Notes: generated from the sequence alone by a model not told the origin. Positions 8,879-17,169 are shown, counted from the first letter of the stretch. The stretch: DNA of 64,000 nt from Synergistaceae bacterium (GCA_018436785.1 JAHDKR010000048.1:104661-168660), one strand, 5' to 3'. Translations and numbers: made by a program.

Positions 8879-10453
8879 TTACTCCTTCACGAGGAGCACT
8901 TTCTCACCCCTTGAATGACGGATGATCATCCAGCAGATGGTGAACGCCATCAGCATCATCAGGAAGAGGATCGGGAATCCCGCCGCAGTGGAAATCTGTT
9001 TGGTCGCGTCGATGCCGCTGATCTCGCCGCCGCCGCTGCCGCTGATCAGGTTGATGATCGCCACGGAGGACATCACCGCTCCCCAGAAGATCTTGAGGGT
9101 CGCGGGGGGTTCCTTTCCCTCCTGGTGGGCGGCCGTCGTGGAGAGGCTTGCTACCGTCGAGGTCATGGAGTCGGCCATGGTGACGATCGAGATGAAGACC
9201 GTGCCGACGAAGACCCAGCTCAGTATATTGGCGAGCGGATAGTGTTTTAAAAATTCGAAGACCGATTTCTCGAGCATCAGCTTGCCGCCTTCGTGTATGG
9301 CCGCCCACAGTCCCTGTCCCGTCAGCTCAAGGTGAATCGCCGCGCCTCCGAAAACGGAGAACCACAGCAGGCCGAAGATTGCGGGAACCATAAGGTTCAT
9401 CAGCAAGAACTGCCGGATGGTGCGGCCTTTAGCGAGCCGTGCGAGGAACATACCAATGAGCGGCGCGTAGGCGAGCCAGATGGCCCAGTAGTAGATCGGC
9501 CACCATCGGGGCCAGGCGGAACCGTCGACTGCGCTCAGGTAGTGGGTCCGGATGAAGAATTCGTTGATGAAATGGCCTGTGGCCTGCGTGCCGAGTGAAA
9601 GGATGAAGCGCGTCGGCCCGAAGACGAAGACGAAGATCATCAGGGCAAGGAATATCTTTGCGTTCTTGTCGGAGAGCCAGCGGATTCCGCGGTTCAATCC
9701 GGTATAACTGGAGATGACGTAGACTGCAGCCATAGCTGAAACGACCGCGATCCACATCGTCTTGTCGGCGGTGAGTCCTGTAAGTATCTGGATGCCGCTG
9801 CTGATCTGCATCGTACCCACTCCGAGGACCGCCGCTACACCGCCCGCAATGCCGAGCAGGCAGATGCCGTCGACAACTGCTCCTGTAAAACCGTTGATGC
9901 TTTTGCCCGCGATCGGATAGAGGGTGGAGCTGACCTTGTACGGAAGGTCCATGTTGTAGGCGGCGTATGCGATACCAAGACCGCAGATGCCGTACATAGC
10001 GTAGGGGATGAAGGTCCAGTGAATGTAGGTTGTGACCATCGAGAACATCGCGGCCTGCTCGGTCTTCGGTGTGATGCCGAGAACTTCGAAGACGCCGGAA
10101 TCCATAAGATGGTAGAGCGGTTCGGCTATCCCCCAGAAGACGATACCGGTCGCGATTCCGGCGCAGAGAGAGATTGCGAACCAGTTCCACGTGGACAGCT
10201 CCGGTTTCGCGTCCTTTCCGCCGAAGCGTATGTCGCCGTACTTCGAGAAGCAGAAGAAGAGGCAGATGAAGAGGAAGATGTTGCCCGAAAGCTGAAAGAG
10301 CCATCCGAAGTTGAGGAAGGCGAACTCCACAATGGCGTTGAGCGCGTCGTAAAATAGCTTGGGGGCGACGAGTCCGACGATGATGATGCCGAGAAAGGTA
10401 AGGGAGATGGGGATGAATATCCCTTTGCGAATCTGAACGTCGTTCGTGTTCAT
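8879..10453 (-). CDS. BCCT family (betaine/carnitine/choline-type) transporter
   Basis: 524-residue membrane protein with 12 predicted helices. The BCCT signature region is present (GIVFWGIAEPLYHLM, and the substrate-cage segment YYWAIWLAYAPLIGMFLARL with its tryptophans and tyrosine). BCCT carriers import compounds with a quaternary trimethylammonium group such as betaine, carnitine or choline, driven by sodium or protons or by exchange. It is the last gene of the operon that starts with the molybdenum hydroxylase and includes the HutH-like lyase, 55 bases after the latter. A trimethylammonium carrier next to a histidine-lyase homologue suggests that the substrate is a histidine betaine such as ergothioneine. 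AGGAGG lies 12 bases before the ATG. Confidence 0.93.
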   Translation of the reverse strand: MNTNDVQIRKGIFIPISLTFLGIIIVGLVAPKLFYDALNAIVEFAFLNFGWLFQLSGNIFLFICLFFCFSKYGDIRFGGKDAKPELSTWNWFAISLCAGIATGIVFWGIAEPLYHLMDSGVFEVLGITPKTEQAAMFSMVTTYIHWTFIPYAMYGICGLGIAYAAYNMDLPYKVSSTLYPIAGKSINGFTGAVVDGICLLGIAGGVAAVLGVGTMQISSGIQILTGLTADKTMWIAVVSAMAAVYVISSYTGLNRGIRWLSDKNAKIFLALMIFVFVFGPTRFILSLGTQATGHFINEFFIRTHYLSAVDGSAWPRWWPIYYWAIWLAYAPLIGMFLARLAKGRTIRQFLLMNLMVPAIFGLLWFSVFGGAAIHLELTGQGLWAAIHEGGKLMLEKSVFEFLKHYPLANILSWVFVGTVFISIVTMADSMTSTVASLSTTAAHQEGKEPPATLKIFWGAVMSSVAIINLISGSGGGEISGIDATKQISTAAGFPILFLMMLMAFTICWMIIRHSRGEKVLLVKE

Positions 10454-10508
10454 GATGTGCGAATACCTCCTGATTTTATGAGTGTGTGTTCGCTGCGGGG
10501 TGTTTCGG

Positions 10509-12038
10509 CTACGCGCGGGCGGAGGCGGAAAGAGCCGTCCGGAGCATCCCCCCTTCGTTCACGACGCCGTATGCCTTCCCGATATCCGTCGAGAGCGTAC
10601 GGTCTCTGTCAAGCCACGGTATTGCCTTCCGGAACTCCTCGTATGCGGCGGCCGTTCCTTTTCCCAGCGGAAGACCCGGGGCGGCATGTTTTCGGAGCGA
10701 GACCGCCTGCGCGGCGTGCATCATCTCCATGCCCAGGATGTACTTCAGGTTGTCCGCGATCGTGCGCACCCTCTGTGCGATATGGGGCAAGTTGTTCGCA
10801 TGATCCTCGATGTCTCCTGCGAGGGACAGGTAGTCCACTGTGGAGGGGTTGGAGAGATGGCGTATCTCGGTGTCCAGAAGGGAGAACGTCTTCTGGATCG
10901 TTCCGAAGGCGTGCACCTTCCCTTCCGCGGGCGTCAGAAAGCGCGTCAGTCCGGTGAACGCCGGGTTGCCGAGCTTGATCATTCTGTAGCAGGACATCCG
11001 GGAAACGTGGCTCAGCACGACGGAAAGCATTTCAAATCCGGCGGCCAGGGTGGTCGTCTCGAAGTTCGAGCACGAGACGATGCGCCGCTCGTCCAGCAGA
11101 AGGCAGGGGTTGTCGTCGGAGCAGTTCATCTGGACGAGGCTCTTCTCGACGACATACTCCAGCGCATCGCGGAGCGAACCGTGGACATAGGCTCCTCCGC
11201 GGAAGCAGAGCGGGTCCTGTACGGGTTTTTCCGGATCGGGAGAGAAGATGAAGCTCCCTTCCAGAAACCGGTTGACGAGCGCGGCGCTCTTCGCTTGCCC
11301 TTGAAGGCGGCGCGCTTCGTGAACCTTCTGTTCGAGCGGGGAGGTGTTCCCGTTCAGCCCTTCGAGAGAGACCGCGTAGATCAAGTCGGCCTGGTCGACG
11401 AGATCAAGCAGATCGCAGAGGACCATCGCACCCTGCGCCATGCCGAAAGCGCTTGAATTGACGATCGCAAGCGCGTCCTTCGGGCCGAGTTCAACCGGTT
11501 GCAGCCCCGTTTCAAAGTGGGCGCGGGCCGAGGTCATTCTCGTTCCGTCGTAGTCCGCGTCGCCTTCGCCGATCATCGCGAGTCCGATGTGCGAGAGGAC
11601 GGCGATGTCGGACTCTCCGACGGAACCGCGTTCGGGTACTACCGGGGTAATGCCGAGGTTTAAGAACTCCGCGTACCGCCGCGCTATTGCGGGCTGTATG
11701 CCCGTGTTGCCGCGAAGGAGGCAGTTCAGGCGGATTGCCATCGCTGCCCGAACCTCCTCGCGCGAAGCCTCGGGAGCGACGCCGAGGGAGTGCGAGTGGA
11801 TGACGTTTTCGTTGTATTCCTTAAAGAAGTCCGCCGCGATATGTTTATCCTTGTTCCACCCCACGCCGGTATTGAATCCGTACACCGGTACGTTGCTCTC
11901 GACGAGGTCGAAAACAAGCTTTCGGGACTCCTCCAGGCGACGCGCGGCGTCGGGGTGAATCTCCACGGGCTCGTTCATTCTGGCGATTGCGTGCAGCTGA
12001 TCCAACGTGAGGGTGTTTCCGGTCAGTACGATGCTCAA
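10509..12038 (-). CDS. hutH: HutH-like aromatic amino acid lyase lacking the MIO triad; candidate ergothionase
   Basis: 509 residues, full length for the histidine/phenylalanine ammonia-lyase family, with family landmarks VYGFNTGVGWNKD (about 52-64), NSSAFGMAQGAM and CSDDNPCLLL. The MIO-forming tripeptide is absent: where ordinary enzymes have GSVGASGDLAPLSH, this one reads GSVGESDIAVLSH, so residues 142-144 are Glu-Ser-Asp and one residue is missing. The electrophilic MIO group therefore probably cannot form. Ergothionase, the HutH relative that eliminates trimethylamine from ergothioneine to give thiourocanate, is known to work by acid/base catalysis without MIO, and the neighbouring BCCT carrier fits a trimethylammonium substrate. 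Automatic annotation would call it histidine ammonia-lyase. Function as ergothionase (or hercynine lyase) is inference. Confidence 0.85.
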   Translation of the reverse strand: MSIVLTGNTLTLDQLHAIARMNEPVEIHPDAARRLEESRKLVFDLVESNVPVYGFNTGVGWNKDKHIAADFFKEYNENVIHSHSLGVAPEASREEVRAAMAIRLNCLLRGNTGIQPAIARRYAEFLNLGITPVVPERGSVGESDIAVLSHIGLAMIGEGDADYDGTRMTSARAHFETGLQPVELGPKDALAIVNSSAFGMAQGAMVLCDLLDLVDQADLIYAVSLEGLNGNTSPLEQKVHEARRLQGQAKSAALVNRFLEGSFIFSPDPEKPVQDPLCFRGGAYVHGSLRDALEYVVEKSLVQMNCSDDNPCLLLDERRIVSCSNFETTTLAAGFEMLSVVLSHVSRMSCYRMIKLGNPAFTGLTRFLTPAEGKVHAFGTIQKTFSLLDTEIRHLSNPSTVDYLSLAGDIEDHANNLPHIAQRVRTIADNLKYILGMEMMHAAQAVSLRKHAAPGLPLGKGTAAAYEEFRKAIPWLDRDRTLSTDIGKAYGVVNEGGMLRTALSASARA

Positions 12039-12096
12039 ATGTCATTCCTCCATCCTGTCCAGGTTCGCTCCGCTGAGCTTTTTTCTCGCCGCGGTC

Positions 12097-14358
12097 TTAT
12101 CGTGCATTCGTTTCCCGCCGTGCCGACAGAGCGGCCAGAATACGTTCCGGCGTGAACGGCAGCTCCGTCATCATCGTCCCGAGCGATGCGTTGACGGCGT
12201 TTGCGATGGCCGGGGCTACCGGCACCGTGCAAATCTCGCCGATGCTCTTCCCTCCGAACGGGCCTCCCGGTTCGCCCTCTTCGACAAGCAACACGCCGAC
12301 TTTCGGCATCGAAGGGGCGTTGATCATAGTGTAGCGGCTCAGCGACGCGCTCTTCGGCCTTCCTTTCGAGTCGTACACCAGCTCCTCTGAGAGCGCCATG
12401 CCGACGCCCATCTGGACGCCGCCGTAGATCTGCCCCCGCAGCAGACGAGGGTTGATCGCCCGGCCCACGTCGTGCACCGCCAGGTAGTCCGTCACCTCGA
12501 CCGTTCCGGTGAGGGTGTCCGTCAGTGTCTCGGCGAAGTGGACGCCGTAGGACGCCGGGTTCGCCTCCGGTTTGTAGTGCAAGTACTCGCCCGCTTCCTC
12601 GCGCAGCTCTTTGGCGATGCGGCAGACCATCCCGCCGTAGCTTCGGCGGCCGCCTTCCTCGCTGTCGACCACATTGCCGTTTTTCAGCGAGAGCCGGTGC
12701 GCGTCGACTGCGAGCACCCTCGCGCACTGTCCAAGAAAACGCGACTTGAGTTTTTCCGCAAGTTCGAGCGCGCACGAACCGCAGACGTAGGTAACGCGGC
12801 TTGCCACGCAGCCGACGTCGAACGGAGTCGTCGACGTGTCGCTCTCGGAGACCTCCACGCGCTCCGGCGGAAGGTCGAGCACCTCGGCGACGATTTGCCC
12901 TATCGTTGTCAACGTGCCGTTCCCGAGCTCCTGCAGACCTGCGTTCACCAGAACCGTCCCGTCCTCGCAGAAGCGCATCGCCATCGACATGAAGTCGGGA
13001 TACGGCGAGCCGAAGTAGCCGTTGCCGTGCGTGCAGCACGCGAGCCCGACGCCGCGCCGGAAGCGCCCCGTGCCGGACGGAATCACGCGCCGCTCATTCC
13101 ACCTGAAAACCTCCATCCCGCGGACGAGGCAGTCGCGGATGCGCGCATTTCCGAGAGCGGGCCCGCCCGCCGGATCCGTGTCCCACGGATGGACAAGGTT
13201 TTTCAGCCTGAATTCTGCCGGGTCCAACAAGAGCTTCCGTGCGAGCAGGTCCATCGCAATCTCCGTGATCGCGTGAATCTGCGGGGAACCGTACCCTCGG
13301 CATGCGCCCGCAGGGGTGGTGTTCGTGAAAACAGTGCGTCCCCGGAACGACTGGGACGGAATACGGTAGAGCCGGGAGGTCTTCTTCCCCATCGCCATCA
13401 TTACCCGCTGCGTCCCCGTGGCATAGGCGCCAGCGTCCACGATCACGTCCATCTCACGCCGGAGAAGGTTCCCTTCTCTGTCCGCGGCGATGAGAATCCG
13501 TCCGACGGAGGCAGCCCTGGTCCTCGTCGCGAGGATGGTCTGCGTACGGTCGAGAGCAAGCCGAACGGGGAGTCCCGTCTTCAGCGCCATCAGAGCGCAG
13601 TGCGGTTCTATGCCGACTTCCTGCTTGCCGCCGAATGCTCCGCCGACCGGAGTCTTCACCACGCGAACTTTATTGAACGGGATGCCGAAAAGATCGGCGA
13701 GCACGTAGCGGACGGTGAACGCCATCTGGCACGGGGTTTCAACAAGGAGGACGCCGCCGTACTCCATCCGTGCCTCGCAGATGTGGTTTTCCATCGCGCC
13801 GTGGTGTATTTTTTGCGTCCGGACGACGCTTTCGAGAATGATCGCATCCCCGGGAAGACTCTCCTCGCCGTAGGCGATTTTGCCTTCGACCACCTGGGGC
13901 ATTCCCTCCCGAAACGAGGGCGTCTGCGGGAGCGCGGCCTGCTCCATATCGAGCAGAGGCGCCTCCTCTTCAAAACCGATCTTGACGGCGGCGGCCGCTG
14001 CGCGGGCGGTTTCCTCGTCCTTGGCGAGCACCGCGCCGAGAATGTCGCCGACGAAGAGCGGTTTGTCCGTAAAGACGGGGTGATCCTGCAAATCGGTCTG
14101 GTCGGGGAGAAAGAGCGCGCTGTTGAAGCGCTTTCCCGGATCGTCCTTCGGGGAGAAAACGCGCAGAACGCCCGGCATCCGCTCCGCTTCCGAAGCGTCG
14201 AAGGAGACGACGCGCCCCCTCGCGATCGGACTGAGAATCAGGCGTGCGTGCGCCGCTCCTCCCTGCATACGGTCGCCCATGTACTTTATCCGCCCCGAGG
14301 CCTTTTCGACGATGTCGTTCCTTTGGACGTCGCGTCCGACGTACTTCAACTCAGCCAC
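12097..14358 (-). CDS. Molybdenum hydroxylase large subunit (xanthine dehydrogenase/aldehyde oxidase family)
   Basis: 753-residue molybdopterin-binding subunit. Landmarks are TPVGGAFGGKQE near residue 240, GACRGYGSPQ in the substrate/cofactor domain, and GGPFGGKSIGEI near 700-710, whose glutamate is the catalytic base of this family. It forms a three-subunit hydroxylase with the FAD and 2Fe-2S subunits encoded just upstream; such enzymes insert water-derived oxygen into electron-poor N-heterocycles or aldehydes. Start: GTG 14358 has AAAGGAGG 9 bases upstream and overlaps the end of the FAD-subunit gene; the longer open frame upstream is only antisense/shifted reading of that gene. Position before the HutH-like lyase suggests an imidazole, thioimidazole or hydantoin-like substrate, by inference. 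Confidence 0.92.
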   Translation of the reverse strand: MAELKYVGRDVQRNDIVEKASGRIKYMGDRMQGGAAHARLILSPIARGRVVSFDASEAERMPGVLRVFSPKDDPGKRFNSALFLPDQTDLQDHPVFTDKPLFVGDILGAVLAKDEETARAAAAAVKIGFEEEAPLLDMEQAALPQTPSFREGMPQVVEGKIAYGEESLPGDAIILESVVRTQKIHHGAMENHICEARMEYGGVLLVETPCQMAFTVRYVLADLFGIPFNKVRVVKTPVGGAFGGKQEVGIEPHCALMALKTGLPVRLALDRTQTILATRTRAASVGRILIAADREGNLLRREMDVIVDAGAYATGTQRVMMAMGKKTSRLYRIPSQSFRGRTVFTNTTPAGACRGYGSPQIHAITEIAMDLLARKLLLDPAEFRLKNLVHPWDTDPAGGPALGNARIRDCLVRGMEVFRWNERRVIPSGTGRFRRGVGLACCTHGNGYFGSPYPDFMSMAMRFCEDGTVLVNAGLQELGNGTLTTIGQIVAEVLDLPPERVEVSESDTSTTPFDVGCVASRVTYVCGSCALELAEKLKSRFLGQCARVLAVDAHRLSLKNGNVVDSEEGGRRSYGGMVCRIAKELREEAGEYLHYKPEANPASYGVHFAETLTDTLTGTVEVTDYLAVHDVGRAINPRLLRGQIYGGVQMGVGMALSEELVYDSKGRPKSASLSRYTMINAPSMPKVGVLLVEEGEPGGPFGGKSIGEICTVPVAPAIANAVNASLGTMMTELPFTPERILAALSARRETNAR

Positions 14359-15208
14359 GGGAGATCGCCTCCTTTGCCGCCGTCCACAGGTCGTCTCCCA
14401 GTCCGCGTACGGCAAGGCGTTTGAACGGGAGAGACGCTCTCCCCGGAATTGCGCGTTCGACCGCGCCCGAGAGCGCGTCGAGGAACGCGGTATGGTTCGC
14501 TTCGGTCCAGTCGCGCCGGTCAAGAACTGCTTCCGCCGCTTCCATGCGGATCGGGGAAGTTCCCAGCGATCCTGCGAAAAGCCGCACATGCCCCGGCTCG
14601 AAGGAGAGCGCGAGGGCAAGGCTGAGTTTCGAGATAGCGACGGCCTTCCGGCTGCCGGTCTTGACGAAGAAGGAGAGTAAGTTCTCCCGAAGCGGAAGAA
14701 GGACGGCGCGGATATACTGGTCCGCATGGAGCGAGTCCTTCCCGGGGGCCGACGCGACCTGCGCGGGAGAAAGCGTACTCTGCGCTCCCTCCGCGTTCTC
14801 GATGAGCAGCGACGCTTCGAGCGCGCAGAGCGGCGGCAGGCTGTCGGCTGCAGGGGATGCATTTGCGAGGTTGCCGCCGATCGTTCCGAGGTTGCGAATC
14901 TGCGGCGAACCGACGAGCGAGGCCGCCCGTGCAAGAGCGGAGAAGCGCTCCTGAACGAGGGGGTGTCCTTCGATTTGCGAGAAGGTGGCGCATGCCCCTA
15001 TTTCCATGTGATCCCGGTGTATTTCGATATTCTTCAACTCCTTGACGCCCGACAGGTCGATCAGGTCGGGAGAGAGGTCCGGCGAAGCGCGGAGATGGAC
15101 TAGTAAATCCGTGCCGCCCGCGAGCAGAGAACATTTTCGCGGGACTGCAACCGCTGAACGCAGCACATCCCGGAGTTCGCTCACATTCGAGGGGGTGTCA
15201 ACTCTCAT
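14351..15208 (-). CDS. Molybdenum hydroxylase FAD-binding subunit
   Basis: 285 residues of the CO dehydrogenase medium-chain (CutM/CoxM) type. Both FAD-pyrophosphate loops are visible: LLAGGTDLLVHL near residue 29 and GSPQIRNLGTIGGNLANASP near 105. It takes electrons from the 2Fe-2S subunit and passes them to an acceptor. The gene overlaps the 2Fe-2S gene by 11 bases and the large-subunit gene by 8, which implies coupled translation and equimolar assembly. Confidence 0.92.
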   Translation of the reverse strand: MRVDTPSNVSELRDVLRSAVAVPRKCSLLAGGTDLLVHLRASPDLSPDLIDLSGVKELKNIEIHRDHMEIGACATFSQIEGHPLVQERFSALARAASLVGSPQIRNLGTIGGNLANASPAADSLPPLCALEASLLIENAEGAQSTLSPAQVASAPGKDSLHADQYIRAVLLPLRENLLSFFVKTGSRKAVAISKLSLALALSFEPGHVRLFAGSLGTSPIRMEAAEAVLDRRDWTEANHTAFLDALSGAVERAIPGRASLPFKRLAVRGLGDDLWTAAKEAISRG

Positions 15209-15671
15209 GCGTCCTCATCCTCCTTGCCGCGTCCTCGATGGCGTCGATAATCGGAAGATAGCCGGTGCAGCGGCAGAGATTCCCCTCGATGCCGCGCTGA
15301 ATCTCTTCGCGCGTGGGGGAGGGGGTGTGCTTCAGCAGCGCGTACGCGGACATGATCATCCCGGGTGTGCAGAAACCGCACTGGATCGCGTCGTGGTCGA
15401 CGAACGCCTGCTGAATAGGGTGAAGCGCTTCGTCGGAGGAGAGCCCTTCTATTGTCACGACGGATCTCCCTCTCGCCTGCACCGCGAGCACAGTGCAGGA
15501 GGTCACCGCCTTGCCGTCGAGCAGCACGGTGCACGCGCCGCACTCCCCCTCGGAGCACCCCTCTTTGACGCTGGTGAGTCCGAGGACGTTCCGCAGCATA
15601 TCCAGAAGGCGCATCGACGGGGTTATCTCGACCGAGCGCAACGTTCCGTTGACTGTCAGTTCTATGATCAC
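15198..15671 (-). CDS. Molybdenum hydroxylase 2Fe-2S subunit
   Basis: 157 residues with both iron-sulfur clusters intact: the plant-ferredoxin type Cx4Cx2Cx11C (Cys39, 44, 47, 59 in CSEGECGACTVL...) and the alpha-helical type CGFCTPG...CRCTG (Cys98, 101, 133, 135). It wires the molybdenum centre to the FAD subunit. Starts at GTG 15671 with GGGAGG 7 bases before it. It is the first gene of a five-gene operon (2Fe-2S, FAD, Mo subunits, HutH-like lyase, BCCT carrier). No XdhC-type maturation factor is present nearby. Confidence 0.93.
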   Translation of the reverse strand: MIIELTVNGTLRSVEITPSMRLLDMLRNVLGLTSVKEGCSEGECGACTVLLDGKAVTSCTVLAVQARGRSVVTIEGLSSDEALHPIQQAFVDHDAIQCGFCTPGMIMSAYALLKHTPSPTREEIQRGIEGNLCRCTGYLPIIDAIEDAARRMRTHES

Positions 15672-15762
15672 TACAATTCCTCCCGGCGATAATTCTGTTC
15701 TCGTGCGTTCTCATTTTCCCCTTTTGGTACATTCTTCGGAGGATGATGCCGGCGAAATTCTA

Positions 15763-15800
15763 TCTATTACCCTGTCAAAAACTCGTCAAGAAAACGTCAA
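15763..15800 (-). promoter_or_regulatory. Probable SARP-type activator site and -10 box of the hydroxylase-lyase-BCCT operon
   Basis: On the minus strand three heptamer-like repeats TTTGACG, CTTGACG and TTTGACA are separated by four bases, giving an exact 11-bp period (core hexamers at 15773-15778, 15784-15789, 15795-15800). TAGATA/TAGAAT follows as a -10 candidate 6-10 bases downstream. This matches how SARP regulators bind on one helix face beside the -10. The window encodes one such regulator at 5511-8507. Confidence 0.6.
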
Positions 15801-16031
15801 AAGAGCACACGATCTTCAGTGCCGGGGGAAAGCATCGGGGCAAAAGCCAATCATGCCGAAAGAAGAGAATGCAGCGGAGTATTTGAGCTGCTCACTTTTT
15901 CTCTGTGGATTCACGGGTATTTTTCGCCGGAGGATGTGTTATTACTCTCGCTTTTTGTCCAGATGACTTGAGGAAATGAATGACACCGAGGGCGGTTCTT
16001 ATGGAGCAGCTACTTCGTTACTGAGCGGAGG
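15801..16031. other. Intergenic stretch with no recognised gene
   Basis: Part of the 436-base gap between the 2Fe-2S subunit gene and the LysM gene. I find no open frame with a ribosome-binding site and no hairpin terminator; only the repeats at 15773-15800 and the hairpin at 16032-16094 flank it. Confidence 0.5.
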
Positions 16032-16094
16032 GCGGACTTGCAGCGTCGGGGGGAAGTCGTCCGGCGACACTCTCCCCCGCGCTGTGAGGTCCGC
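16032..16094. other. Long imperfect GC-rich hairpin downstream of the LysM gene
   Basis: A 63-base nearly continuous stem: GCGGAC (16032-16037) pairs with GTCCGC (16089-16094), GCAGCG with CGCTGT, GGGGG with CCCCC, and GTCG with CGAC round a five-base tip. No U-tract follows on the minus strand, so it is not a standard intrinsic terminator; it may act as a stabilising 3' end or a structured element. Confidence 0.5.
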
Positions 16095-16107
16095 GTCTGA
16101 AAAACGG

Positions 16108-17169
16108 TTACTGTTTTGCGCCTTCTATCCAGGGTCTGGGATCGACGGATTTCCCTTCTTTTAAAACATGGAAGACAAACCTCGGCTCGGCTCCCTGAAT
16201 CTCTCCGACAAGGGCGATCTTTGTTCCACGCCGTATCTTCTCTCCGGATTTTACGTAGATGATACCGAGTCCTCCGTAAAAAGTGGCAATACCATTGCCG
16301 TGGTTCAGATAGATCGCGTTGCCGAAATTTCGCATCCATCCGCCGTGAAGGACTGTCGCATCCGCCGCCGCATGAACCGGTTCGCCGGGGGCAGCCTTTG
16401 CGGAAAGCCCTTCTCCGAAGCTCGTTCCGGTATGCGTGGGGGGAGGACCTCCACGGAGAGGCCAGGTCAGGCGCATCGGTGTGGTAGGTGATGGAAGCGC
16501 TTTAGAAGGCGTCTTTTCGACGATCGGCTCGTTCTGCGGCGGGGTCGGGCGCTGCACATGAGGTTCCGGCTTTTCGGCCGAGGTTCCGGGAATCGTGAGC
16601 GTCTCGCCTATCTTGATAATGGAACTCTCGGTAAGGTTGTTGGCTTGCAGCAGCGCGGACAGCGAGAGGCCGTAGAGACGCGAAATTCCGTACATGGTCT
16701 CTCCCTCCTGCACTTTGTGGGTGCGTACCGTTCCGTCCGCCGGAGCCGCAGGCTGTTGAGAAGATACTGCCGGAGCGGGTGTGTGTTCGGCTTTCTGCGG
16801 GCGCTCCTTCGGAGCCGAGGGCTTCTTGTCCGAGGGCGGGTCTTCTGTCAAGGGCGGCAGAAACTCATCGGCGTATTTCGGCTTCGGCCAGGCTCCCAGG
16901 CCGCGGCGTTTCGCCTCGTAGAGGGTGGCAAGAACGTCGCCCGGCGATTTGGGAACCAGCAGCACCGTCCCCTCCGGTGGAAGACCATCGTTCGCAGCTA
17001 TCCCGTTGGCTGAGGCGAGGTTCGCGGGGTCGACGCCGTACCTCCCGGCTACCGAGTCTACGGTGTCTCCGGCTTTTACCGTGTAGACGCCGAACGGGGG
17101 CTGTTCCGCGATAACGGAAGGCGCGGCCGTAATAACGAGAAGAAGTGTGAGGAAGAGTATGCGTCTCAT
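16108..17169 (-). CDS. Secreted LysM protein with degenerate M23 peptidase domain (EnvC/NlpD-like)
   Basis: 353 residues with signal peptide MRRILFLTLLLVITAAPSVIA. Two LysM peptidoglycan-binding modules follow (VYTVKAGDTVDSVAGRYGVD near residue 29 and THKVQEGETMYGISRLYGLS near 145) joined by proline-rich linkers, then a C-terminal M23/LytM domain. The zinc ligands of active M23 enzymes are not recognisable: the HxxxD site reads HTGTS, the tyrosine-histidine segment reads FYGGL, and the last motif reads RFVFHV instead of HLHF. It is therefore probably an amidase activator or scaffold of the NlpD/EnvC kind. ATG 17169 has AGGAGG 11 bases upstream. Single-gene unit divergent from the thioesterase gene. 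Confidence 0.85.
   Translation of the reverse strand: MRRILFLTLLLVITAAPSVIAEQPPFGVYTVKAGDTVDSVAGRYGVDPANLASANGIAANDGLPPEGTVLLVPKSPGDVLATLYEAKRRGLGAWPKPKYADEFLPPLTEDPPSDKKPSAPKERPQKAEHTPAPAVSSQQPAAPADGTVRTHKVQEGETMYGISRLYGLSLSALLQANNLTESSIIKIGETLTIPGTSAEKPEPHVQRPTPPQNEPIVEKTPSKALPSPTTPMRLTWPLRGGPPPTHTGTSFGEGLSAKAAPGEPVHAAADATVLHGGWMRNFGNAIYLNHGNGIATFYGGLGIIYVKSGEKIRRGTKIALVGEIQGAEPRFVFHVLKEGKSVDPRPWIEGAKQ

Noticed and set aside
1830..12038. Complete classical histidine utilisation (Hut) pathway
   Set aside because: HutI, HutF, HutG and a histidine permease are not present, and the HutH homologue lacks the MIO triad.
12472..14424. 650-aa open frame opposite the molybdenum hydroxylase large subunit
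   Set aside because: Low-complexity Arg/His-rich product typical of a shadow frame in GC-rich DNA; the minus-strand enzyme is full length with all motifs.
14359..14934. N-terminal extension of the molybdenum hydroxylase large subunit
   Set aside because: It only reads the FAD-subunit gene in another frame; GTG 14358 with AAAGGAGG is the true start.
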